Below, in pieces: positions 54,026 through 62,730 of a stretch of 64,000 bases of DNA. Numbering within the stretch: position 1 is the stretch's first letter; each line of letters begins with the position of its first letter. Origin of the DNA: Neoarius graeffei (taxonomy: Eukaryota; Chordata; Actinopteri; Siluriformes; Ariidae); NCBI RefSeq assembly GCF_027579695.1, contig NC_083570.1, positions 4,123,001 through 4,187,000 of the forward strand, written 5' to 3'. The notes under the pieces are model-generated. The model did not search any database, was not told the origin of the DNA, and worked only from the letters and a program-made list of their open reading frames with translations. Made by a program: the position numbers and the translations under genes.

Positions 54026-57000
54026 CGGGGCCTACCCTCTCTCCCGGACTCCCTGGCCAAGGAATCTACATCCCGGTCTCCATCTCCTGGGGTGAGTCTG
54101 TCCACTCTTGTCAAGCTTTGATAGACTCAGGGGCGGCTGGGAACTTTATGGATATTCACTTCGCCCAAAGCATCAATATACCTACTGCACCTCTTGAAGT
54201 CCCTCTGTCTGTGTCTGCCCTCGATGGCCAAGCGTTAGGTGACGGAAGAGTCACTCAAGTTACTTCTCCAGTCTTCCTCCAGTCTCAAGGTCACAAGGAA
54301 GAAATATCCCTGCACCTGATTCCTTCACCTGAGTTCCCAGTTATTCTAGGCCTTCCTTGGCTTACTCGCCACAACCCTCGCATAGACTGGGTAACAAGCC
54401 AGGTTGTGGAATGGGGCCCTGCATGCCATGCCTCTTGTCTGCTCTCTAGCTCTCCTGTGTCTCCTGCCGAGCCCCCTGATCTCACCGAGTTATCTCAAGT
54501 TCCCACAGAGTACTGGGATCTCAAGGAGGTATTCAGCAAGAGCAGGGCCGCCGTTCTTCCTCCGCACCGGGCCTACGACTGTGCCATCGACTTGCTCCCT
54601 GGGACTACCCCTCCTCGTGGCAGACTGTTTTCCCTCTCTCAGCCAGAACGCAAGGCTATGGAGGAATACCTCAAAGACGCCCTGGTCTCTGGGTTCATTC
54701 GACCCTCCACCTCACCTGCTGGTGCCGGCTTCTTCTTTGTCGGCAAGAAGGATGGGGGGCTTCGACCATGTATTGACTACAGGGGCCTGAACAAGATCAC
54801 TGTGCGCAACCGATATCCCCTTCCGCTGATGTCCACTGCTTTCGACCTGCTCCAAGGCGCCACCGTCTTCACCAAGTTGGACCTACGGAACGCATACCAC
54901 CTCATCCGTATCCGACAGGGAGACGAGTGGAAGACTGCCTTTAACACCCCGTCTGGGCACTACGAATACCAGGTGATGCCCTTCGGACTCACCAACGCAC
55001 CAGCTGTTTTTCAGGCCCTAATCAACGACGTCTTAAGGGACATGATTAACCTGTACGTCTTTGTCTACCTCGATGACATCCTTATCTTTTCCAAGACCAT
55101 GCAGGAGCACCGCCACCATGTCCGCCAGGTTCTCCAGAGGCTGCTACAGAACAATCTGTTCGCCAAGGCCCAGAAATGCGAATTTCATGTTCCCGAGGTC
55201 TCCTTTCTGGGATTTATTGTATGGACAGGCCAACTCCAAATGGACCCTGCCAAGACCCTGGCCGTCCGGGACTGGCCTACTCCCAAGTCCGTTAAGGAGG
55301 TTCAGCGGTTCTTAGGATTCGCTAACTTCTACCGCAAGTTCATCAGGAACTTCAGTTCTGCAGCAGCACCCATGTCAGACCTCACCAAAGGGACAGGTGG
55401 ATCTTATGGCTGGTCTCCTCAGGCAGAAAAGGCGTTCAAAGACCTCAAGGCCCGCTTCTGCACGGCACCCATTCTGGTCCTCCCGGACACCTCCCAACCA
55501 TTCATCGTGGAGGTGGACGCCTCGGACAGTGGTGTCGGCGTGGTACTCTCTCAACGTTCGGAAGGAAAGCTGCACCCCTGCGCTTACTTCTCCCACCGCC
55601 TGAGTCCTGCAGAGTCCCGGTACGATGTGGGGGATCGAGAACTGCTAGCGGTCAAACTGGCCCTTGAGGAGTGGAGGCACTGGCTGGAGGGAGCGCAACA
55701 TCCATTCCTGGTTTGGACTGACCACAAGAACCTGGAGTACCTCCAGCAAGCCAAGAGACTGAACCCTCGACAGGCTAGGTGGGCCCTGTTTTTCAGTCGG
55801 TTTGACTTCACCCTCTCGTACCGTCCCGGCTCCAAGAACACCAAACCTGACGCACTGTCCAGGCTGTTCTCTGTCACTAACAGGGAGAATGAAGTCGGGC
55901 CTATTATCCCAGTGTCCCGGATTGTGGCCCCTGTCCGCTGGGGTATTGAGGAGGCTGTTCGACGAGCCCAACGCCAGGACCCCGGTCCTGGGACGGGGCC
56001 ACCGGGCCTCTTGTACGTCCCACATCAAGCCCGGGCCAAGGTTCTCCAGTGGGGTCACTCTTCCCCTCTCACCGCCCACCCGGGAGCTCGGAGGACCCTG
56101 GACTTCCTGAAAAGACGCTTCTGGTGGCCTAACATGGAGCAGGAAGTAAGGTCATTTGTCCTGTCCTGTGAGGTTTGCACCAGAACCAAGAACCCACGAC
56201 AGCATCCCCAGGGTCTCCTGCATCCTCTGACCATTCCCTGGCGTCCCTGGTCCCACGTGGCAGTCGACTTCATCACGGGTCTCCCTGAGTCACAAGGTAA
56301 CATGGTCATTTTGGTCATTGTTGACAGATTCTCCAAGGCCTGCCGCTTCATACCTCTGTGCAAACTCCCCTCTGCTCTTGAAACAGCGAAACTTATATTT
56401 AATCATGTCTTCCGAGTCTTTGGTCTTCCACAGGACATCGTCTCAGACCGAGGGCCCCAGTTCTCCTCCCGAGTGTGGCACGGGTTCTGCAAGGTCATCG
56501 GAGCCACTGCCAGCCTCTCCTCTGGGTTTCACCCACAGTCCAATGGTCAGACGGAGAGGCTCAACCAGGACCTGGAAACCACCCTGCGAGGCCTGGCTAT
56601 GGATAACCCGACATCGTGGAGCACCTGGCTGCCATGGGCGGAGTACGCCCACAACACCCTGCAGTCATCGGCCACCAAGCTGTCACCATTCCAGTGCCAA
56701 TTCGGGTTCCAGCCACCTCTGTTCCCGGACCAGGAGGAGGACGCGGGGGTGCCCTCGGTCAACCAATATGTGAGACGGTGTCGCAAGACCTGGAGCAAGG
56801 TCAGGAAGACCCTCATACAGACCTCCAGAACCAACCAGACTCAGGCCAACCGCCATAGAAGACCTGCACACACTTTCCGCCCTGGGCAGCGGGTTTGGCT
56901 GTCCACTAAGGACCTTCCGCTGCGGGTGGAGAACCGCAAGCTTGCTCCTCGTTACATTGGCCCCTTCAAGGTGGTGCGCAGGGTGAACCCTGTCTCCTAC

Positions 57001-57324
57001 CGGCTCCAGTTGCCCCGGACTCTGAGGATCAACCCCACTTTCCATGTTTCCCTGTTGCGGCCTGTACTGACGTCTACGTATGCCCCTGCCCCTAGGAACC
57101 CCCCACCCCCCCGCATCTTCCAGGGGCAGACTGTGTTCACTGTGCATCGCCTGCTTGACTCCCGCCGGGTCCGCGGTGGGTTGCAATATCTGGTGGACTG
57201 GGAGGGCTATGGTCCTGAGGAGCGCTGCTGGGTTCCTGCTCGGGATGTCCTGGATAAAGAACTGTGTCGGGACTTCCATTCGGCCCATCCGGATCGCCCT
57301 GGGAACGTCAGGAGACGCTCCTAG
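53929..57324 (+). CDS. pol: Pol of sushi-like Ty3/gypsy element (PR-RT-RNase H-IN-chromodomain)
   Basis: Uninterrupted, 1131 residues counted from its first Met. Expected to be made as a 1439-residue Gag-Pol through -1 frameshifting at 53992, which enters at residue 22. Protease: DSG at 66-68. RT: YLDD at 380-383. RNase H: first Asp D530. Integrase: HHCC zinc site (CEVCTRTK), then D780, D840, E876 (D,D35E), then a GPY/F module ([18 protein letters not shown]). C-terminal chromodomain about 1067-1115 ([20 protein letters not shown]). The order and chromodomain place it in the chromoviruses. All visible catalytic residues are kept. The stop at 57322-57324 touches the polypurine tract. Confidence 0.96.
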   Translation: MLHLLWQAWSLPSIMSRTLGKRTAPSSRGRVVTGPTLSPGLPGQGIYIPVSISWGESVHSCQALIDSGAAGNFMDIHFAQSINIPTAPLEVPLSVSALDGQALGDGRVTQVTSPVFLQSQGHKEEISLHLIPSPEFPVILGLPWLTRHNPRIDWVTSQVVEWGPACHASCLLSSSPVSPAEPPDLTELSQVPTEYWDLKEVFSKSRAAVLPPHRAYDCAIDLLPGTTPPRGRLFSLSQPERKAMEEYLKDALVSGFIRPSTSPAGAGFFFVGKKDGGLRPCIDYRGLNKITVRNRYPLPLMSTAFDLLQGATVFTKLDLRNAYHLIRIRQGDEWKTAFNTPSGHYEYQVMPFGLTNAPAVFQALINDVLRDMINLYVFVYLDDILIFSKTMQEHRHHVRQVLQRLLQNNLFAKAQKCEFHVPEVSFLGFIVWTGQLQMDPAKTLAVRDWPTPKSVKEVQRFLGFANFYRKFIRNFSSAAAPMSDLTKGTGGSYGWSPQAEKAFKDLKARFCTAPILVLPDTSQPFIVEVDASDSGVGVVLSQRSEGKLHPCAYFSHRLSPAESRYDVGDRELLAVKLALEEWRHWLEGAQHPFLVWTDHKNLEYLQQAKRLNPRQARWALFFSRFDFTLSYRPGSKNTKPDALSRLFSVTNRENEVGPIIPVSRIVAPVRWGIEEAVRRAQRQDPGPGTGPPGLLYVPHQARAKVLQWGHSSPLTAHPGARRTLDFLKRRFWWPNMEQEVRSFVLSCEVCTRTKNPRQHPQGLLHPLTIPWRPWSHVAVDFITGLPESQGNMVILVIVDRFSKACRFIPLCKLPSALETAKLIFNHVFRVFGLPQDIVSDRGPQFSSRVWHGFCKVIGATASLSSGFHPQSNGQTERLNQDLETTLRGLAMDNPTSWSTWLPWAEYAHNTLQSSATKLSPFQCQFGFQPPLFPDQEEDAGVPSVNQYVRRCRKTWSKVRKTLIQTSRTNQTQANRHRRPAHTFRPGQRVWLSTKDLPLRVENRKLAPRYIGPFKVVRRVNPVSYRLQLPRTLRINPTFHVSLLRPVLTSTYAPAPRNPPPPRIFQGQTVFTVHRLLDSRRVRGGLQYLVDWEGYGPEERCWVPARDVLDKELCRDFHSAHPDRPGNVRRRS
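53986..54039 (+). promoter_or_regulatory. Gag-Pol -1 frameshift signal with predicted pseudoknot
   Basis: The heptamer GGGAAAA (53986-53992) is in the X XXY YYZ register of gag (TTG GGA AAA). After a 5-nt spacer, GCCCCGTC (53998-54005) pairs perfectly with GACGGGGC (54024-54031), leaving an 18-nt loop. GAGGG in the loop (54011-54015, or 54015-54019) can pair with CCCTC at 54035-54039, giving an H-type pseudoknot. PEG10, from the same retroelement class, uses GGGAAAC plus a pseudoknot. Confidence 0.8.
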
Positions 57325-57336
57325 GGGGGGGGGTCC
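57324..57336 (+). promoter_or_regulatory. Polypurine tract
   Basis: Ten G residues (57324-57333) and TCC directly precede the 3' LTR. The first G is the last base of the pol stop codon. It primes plus-strand DNA synthesis in LTR elements. Confidence 0.85.
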
Positions 57337-57819
57337 TGTTAGGACTTGGACTGTTTTGGCCTCTAGAGGCCGCTGTTATTTCCTTTTCGTGTCATATTTA
57401 TTTTGGCCTCTAGAGGCCGCCACTGTTCCTGTGTTTTGTGTTTTTTTTTGTTAATTGCCTGTTAGTCCTAATTATCTTCACCTGTGTCCTTAATTAGTTT
57501 GTGTATTTATACCCCTGAGTTCAGTCCTCTTGTCACGGAGTCTTTGTGCTGTTATGTTTATCTCCAGTTTCCTTTGTACTGTGTTTTGTGGATCTTCTGA
57601 GCTTTTGCATTTTTGCCTTTTTCTTTTTGAATTATACTCTTTGTTTTTTTTTTTTGCCCTGGATTGTATATAGTGTACATAGTATAAATAAACCTTTTGT
57701 TACTTTTTCTACTTCTGCCTCACGCCTCTGCATTTGAGTCATTCCCCTGGTGGCCTAGTGGGGGTTTGCTGGATCATCACACCAACGAACCAGGTTCAAA
57801 TCCCAGCAAAACCCTAACA
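57337..57819 (+). mobile_element. 3' LTR of intact sushi-like Ty3/gypsy element
   Basis: 483 bp, near-identical to the 5' LTR. Palindromes GGCCTCTAGAGGCC at 57358 and 57405; AATAAA at 57687. Followed by the target duplication ATCTC (57820-57824). Confidence 0.96.
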
Positions 57820-57932
57820 ATCTCGAATTAGTTGTGTTGTTTTCTTGAGATCCTGAATTAATTATGTCATTATCTCGGGATAACAAGGTGAATAAAAAAA
57901 GATTATATGAAGGGCCTCTCGCGGCTTCCGTA

Positions 57933-58512
57933 AATATACACTCAAACAAAACAGCAGTAAAGGAGGAGAGGGGCGACAGCCCAAGGAAAGCCCCCACAGG
58001 GGCGCACAGCATTTGCAACATAGGCTACCCAACTCAGTACAAGAACAAAACACTTACAGTGTGTGCAGTAGGCTTCGTGCACATTGTTCTGCACCTCTCG
58101 GAGGAAGGGGTAGGTGCCCTGTAAACCTTTGGAAAAGGTACATTTTCTTTTCAGCATAATTGCTGCGGCATTACTGCTGCTAGCTGCTAGACAAAGAACA
58201 TTCGCGCCAGTTAATGTTTATTTTATTGTTGCATGGCAACACGTTCTGTTGTCTGGAATAATGTGGCTAAATAAACACCCATGCCACAGGGCCAGGGGGC
58301 AGTAACCAGGAAAGTTTGCGATTCCTGTCAATTCATCAAAATAGTAAATGCAGACATTTCTCCGCTAATGATTCCCATGCTGCTCAGTCGCAAACGTCGT
58401 GAGTGGTGAAAACATGGACATATCCGTGTCCCGACAGACTTTTGTCGGGACTCGGGACACACAACCCCAAATCGGGACTGTCCCGGTAAAACTGGGACAT
58501 CTGGTCACCCTA
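57933..58512. other. Right remainder of the outer inverted-repeat element
   Basis: No gene. Short frames show no domain. It ends with the inverted terminus GGTCACCCTA. Confidence 0.5.
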
Positions 58513-58731
58513 AATAAAGAAACCATTTAATGACCTAAAACCCTGATTTGGAACAGAGTGTGTGAGGGTTTCTGAAATACATGAGGGTGCAGATCCACTG
58601 AGAGCTCTGTAAACCTGTCAGAGAGTTTATGATGGAAGATTTCAGGAAATAAAAGACAGAGATGAGAATTGTGTGAACAGTAGTTTCAGCAGCAGAGGGC
58701 ACAAATGAGCAGTCGTGGAAATGCCAAAATG
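58513..58731. repeat. Inverted duplicate of the TRIM upstream flank (37951-38060) plus spacer
   Basis: 58515-58620 is the reverse complement of 37951-38060. The remaining 110 bases have no partner that I found. It joins the segmental duplication at 58732. Confidence 0.72.
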
Positions 58732-59640
58732 CCATTATCTGTCTTTAAACGCTTTAAAAATAGAGATTTTTTGGTGATTTTGTGTAAATTTTGGCACCTT
58801 TTAGTGAGTCTGTGCTGTTAAAATCACTGTAGCGTCGAATGTTTGTGTGTATTCGGTACATTAGTGATGTTTAAAGCTTGTTGGTGCCTAATGCTAACCG
58901 GTTAGCCTGTGTGAGTAGAATGGTGATGTATGATGGAGTGCAGTAGCTTTACATGGTGAACATTTTACAGTCTCTCTGTCACTAGTATTGGGAGTTATTG
59001 CTAAAGATAATATAGTTCATAAATCTGAATGAACTGAATCTTGTGTTAATTATTTTTATTTCAGTTGTTTTCCATGAGTGTGAATGTGTATGAGGAGAAA
59101 ATTAGGAGCAGAAGTGGAGTAAAGACTTTATCTGAGTTTATAAAACACTATAAAGCACAAGCAAATCTCCAAACTTTTATTGACTGCATTTTCATTTCTA
59201 TCATTACAATGAGCTCTTTATAAATCTTAAAGATACAAATCATGTTTTTTTTTCCTTTTCACTGGATATCAAGTCAATTATTCTCGTTTCTGTGCTTTAA
59301 TTATATTTAAAACTTCCAATCAAATCCATTTTAGTAAAATGTAGAGCTGCAACTGCTGATTATTCTGATATTCAATTCATCTGTCAACTATTTTTCATTA
59401 ATTGATTTGTTTATTCATTTTTAATACAACAATATGTAAAATATATATTTGCAGCATTTTAATCAGCTCTAGTACAGAACTCTTTCTGAACTTGGCTGAA
59501 TTAAATAACAGTTCACTAACTACAATACAACCTTACTGACATTTATCAGATAATCTCTAACAGGATCAGAATATTATCAAGTGCTCACATCAGCCAAATG
59601 AGCCATTCAGACGAATGCAAGGTGAGATTATTATATACAA
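58732..59640 (+). repeat. Segmental duplication, copy 2 (paired with 8750-9654)
   Basis: Same orientation as copy 1, with few substitutions and one altered stretch near 59405-59430. It ends where a Rex3 fragment starts. No genes. Confidence 0.85.
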
Positions 59641-59880
59641 TGTTTCCAGAAATGTTCCCCGACCGCCCCGCGATGTTGCAGAGGCGTGTCAACCAAGACA
59701 GCCCCACAACATCCAGAGACTTGAGATACTCATGGCAGATCTCATCCACCCCCCCGGTGCCTTGCCACCGAGGAGCTTGCAAACCACCTCAGTGACTTCG
59801 GCTTGGGTAATGGACGAGTCCACCTCTGAGTCATCAGCCTCAGTCTCCTCAGTGGAAGACATGACGGTGGGATTGAGGAG
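59641..59880 (-). pseudogene. Rex3 (RTE) reverse transcriptase, N-terminal fragment
   Basis: Read on the minus strand: SSTEETEADDSEVDSSIT, QAEVTEVVCKLL, GVDEICHEYLKSLDVVGLSW and LTRLCNIAGRSGNI. This matches the region ahead of RT in Rex3-type elements. A G-run insertion breaks the frame near 59740. Both ends are truncated; it is a different part of the element from that at 17630. Confidence 0.75.
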
Positions 59881-59984
59881 ATCAAATCAAATCAAATCAA
59901 ATCAAATTTATTTGTACAGCGCTTTTAACAATAAACATTGTCGCAAAGCTGCTTTACAGAATTTGAACGACTTAAAACATGAGC
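59881..59984 (-). repeat. Left part of a split interspersed repeat with (ATCAA)n tail
   Basis: An ATCAA repeat (59879-59908) is followed by TTTATTTGTACAGCGCTTTT and AACATTGTCGCAAAGCTGCT. A related tail lies at 22310-22390. The right part resumes at 62731 beyond an inserted element. Confidence 0.65.
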
Positions 59985-59989
59985 TAATT

Positions 59990-62725
59990 AGGGCCCGAGC
60001 CCTATAGGGCGAAGGCCCTATTGTTCTTGTAAGAGTTCACTATTATTATTCTTCCTTCTTCTTCTTCTTCTTCTTTATTTTTCTCCGCTGTTGGGCCATT
60101 TTCGGGGCGCTTGCCATGGGCGAAAACGCACCAAATTTGGCACCAGTTCCGAGAATTGCCACCGCTACTCAGAACCAAAAGCCCAAACTTGGCCGGGGCT
60201 CAGGGCCTCTATAGCGCCCCCTAAGTCGTTGTGATTTTGGCCTCCCGCTTTAAGGTGCCTGGGTGCCGTGTAGTTTGTAGTAGTGGCATGCCATTTGGTA
60301 CACATATGTATCTCACTAAGCCGGACAAAAATGTAATGCCAATGCATTAGCCACGCCCAACAGGAAGTGAGGTAATTTCACTTTTGTGCGAAATGCATGG
60401 CCACGAAGACGGCGCAACTCCTCCTGGACCGTTCATAGGAATGTCACCAAAATTGATACACATCATCTACAGACATGGCTGACAAAAGTTACTAAATACG
60501 TTTCACGTAGGGTAAACCGTTCAGAAGTTATACGTCAGTCAATTTTCGATGCAAAATTTTACATGCTTAAAAATTCATAACAAATCTTCTGATTGCTCAA
60601 AACTGCTCATACTTCACACGCAAATCACTCATTGGGCTTCTGACATGTTACCCAATTTCTGTGATATTTCGCCACTGGGGGCGCTATTTTTGGGCAAAAA
60701 ATCCAATCTTTCCTCAAATTCGGTCAAACTTCACGGCCACCCTCTTACTACCTCCCATGTCATGTATACCACTTTTTGGGAATTTTCGTCCATGGGGGGC
60801 GCTGTTTTTGGCCGACACAATTGCTCCAAAACGGGTTTTTGTTAAATAATTCCATAATGCTTTCCCTTCACACCACTACCTTGTGATAGTACGTTGCTGT
60901 TGTAGACACTTATTTTTCCAACTCATAATCGCTCATGTACAGCATAGCGCCACCTACTGACATGGGAAAAACCAAAAAATTTATTCTTCAAAAATCTATA
61001 TCTCATCTTCTATTTACTCAATTGTCATCAAACTTCATACCCAAACTCTTCATAGCTCACCTGACATATACACCAAATTTTGTGCACTTTCGCCCCTGGG
61101 GGTGCTGGTTATGGCAAAAATGATATTGCAGCTTCTGATTTGTCAAACTTGGCAAGCAAACTCTTTACAAGACCCTTATTGGGGCGCTTGCCATGGTCGA
61201 CAACGCACGAAATTTGGCTCCTTTTTCTTAGACTGCCACCGCTACTGAGAACCAGAAGCCCAGATCCAGCCGGGCCTCAGGGCCTCTTTAGCGCCCCCTA
61301 AGTCGTTGTGATTTTGGCCTCCCGCATAAAGGTGCCTGGGTGCCATGTAGTTTGTAGTAGTGGCATGCCATTTGGGACGCATATGTATCTCCCTAAGCCG
61401 GACAAAAATGTATTGCCAATGCATTAGCCACGCCCAACAGGAAGTGAGGTAATTTCACTTTTGTGCGAAATGCATGGCCACGAAGACGGCGCAACTCCTC
61501 CTAGGCCGTTCATAGGAATGTCACCAAAATTGATAGCCTTCATCTACAGACATGGCTGACAAAAGTTACTAAATACGTTTCACGTAGGATAAGCCGTTCA
61601 GAAGTTATACGTCAATCAATTTTCAATGCAAAATTTTACATGCTTAAAAATTCATAACAAATCTTCTAATTGCTCAAAACTGCTCATACTTCACACGCAA
61701 ATCACTCATTGGGCTTCTGACATGCTACCCAATTTCTGTGATATTTCGCCACTGGGGGCGCTATTTTTGGGCAAAAATTCCAATCTTTCCTCAAATTTGG
61801 TCAAACTTCACGGCCACCCTCTTACTACCTCCCATGTCATGTATACCACTTTTTGGGAATTTTCGTCCATGTGGGGCGCTGTTTTTGGCCGACGCAATTG
61901 CTCCAAAACGGGTTTTTGGTAAATAATTCCATAATGCTTTTCCTTCACACCACTACCTTGTGAGAGTATGTTGCTGTTGTAGACACTTATTTTTCCAACT
62001 CATAATCGCTCATGTACAGCATAGCGCCACCTACTGACATGGGAAAAACCAAAACATTTATTCTTCAAAAATCAATATCTCATCTTCTATTTACTCAATC
62101 TTGATCAAACTTGATACGCACACTCTTAACAGGTCACCTGACATATCTCCCAAATTTTGCGAACTTTTGCCACTGGGGGCGCTGTTTTCAGGCAACAATT
62201 TTTATCTCGGCTTCTGATTGGTCAAACTTGATCAAACTTCACACAACAACTCTTCATAGGTCCCTTGACATGTATACCAAATTTGGTGAACTTTCACCAC
62301 TGGGGGCGCTCATTGCGCTGTAGCAGTTGCAGGAGAGGTGTTTACAATCATGAGGCACCAGGAGTATGTTGTTTTGGTTGCCTTAAACACACATGACTTG
62401 TGGGGAATGGGTAGGCAGTCGGGAGCAAGTGTTGTAGCTTTACATACAGACTAATAGATGTCTAACAGAAGACAATCCTATGTAGCTATAGCTTGGTGAC
62501 TGATGAGGTAAATACATTAATTTGGTTGGGAAGCCATGGCATAAAATGTTCTGTCCATGACAACATCTCAGCGCACCATGTACTCTGTGTCCAATTCTGT
62601 GCTTTGTCGCCATTGTGGGAGTAATGTCTCTTGCCGAAGAAGCTGTGGAAGGTTTTTCGCGGGGACGCATGCCCCCGCCCCCCTTGGCCGCTGGCGCGAG
62701 GGCCCGTCGAGGCCGCTTGCGGCTT
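59990..62725. mobile_element. 2.7-kb inserted repeat with a 1,077-bp internal tandem duplication
   Basis: Flanked by TAATT (59985-59989; 62726-62730), possibly its target duplication. The left edge reads AGGGCCCGAGCCCTATAGGG. Inside, GGGGCGCTTGCCATGG starts a unit at 60104 and again at 61181, and the two units stay similar for about 1 kb. Smaller motifs of the form CCACTGGGGGCGCT recur seven times at 100-400 bp spacing. Frames such as 60549-60845 and 61626-61922 repeat each other and are not genes. No transposase. Class unknown. Confidence 0.65.
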
Positions 62726-62730
62726 TAATT

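Larger units (their letters stand above)
52013..57932. mobile_element. Palindromic inverted-repeat element split by a gypsy element
   Basis: Left arm (52013-52130) and right arm (57825-57932) are inverted copies of about 110 bp: CGGAAGCCGAGAGAGACCC / GGAAGCCGCGAGAGGCCC, CACCTTGTTATCCCGAGATAA / the same with one change. The inner arms contain several CTCGAGATCTCG-like palindromes in tandem. Without the gypsy element it would be about 600 bp. It keeps a short frame at 52271-52456 like the start of a vertebrate integrase-type transposase. Confidence 0.7.
51037..58512. mobile_element. Outer inverted-repeat DNA element holding nested insertions
   Basis: The left end is TAGGGTGACCAGATTTCTC. The right end in reverse complement is TAGGGTGACCAGATGTCCC, followed by CGGGACA-type repeats on both sides. 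Only the outer 1.0 kb (51037-52012) and 0.6 kb (57933-58512) belong to it; the rest is a SINE, a palindromic element and a gypsy element. It starts five bases after the Tc1 copy 2 terminus. No transposase was seen; the class is unknown. Confidence 0.65.

Noticed and set aside
56683-57288. 201-codon minus-strand gene
   Set aside because: Shadow of the gypsy integrase and chromodomain.
53006-57324. Domesticated PEG10/RTL-type host gene
   Set aside because: It has both LTRs, a target duplication, primer site, polypurine tract and a complete pol, so it is an element, not a domesticated gene.
52510-57819. Infectious retrovirus
   Set aside because: No envelope gene lies between pol and the 3' LTR; the pol stop touches the polypurine tract.
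60549-61926. Pair of related short proteins
   Set aside because: The two frames are copies because the DNA is tandemly duplicated; they have no known domain and cross non-coding motifs.
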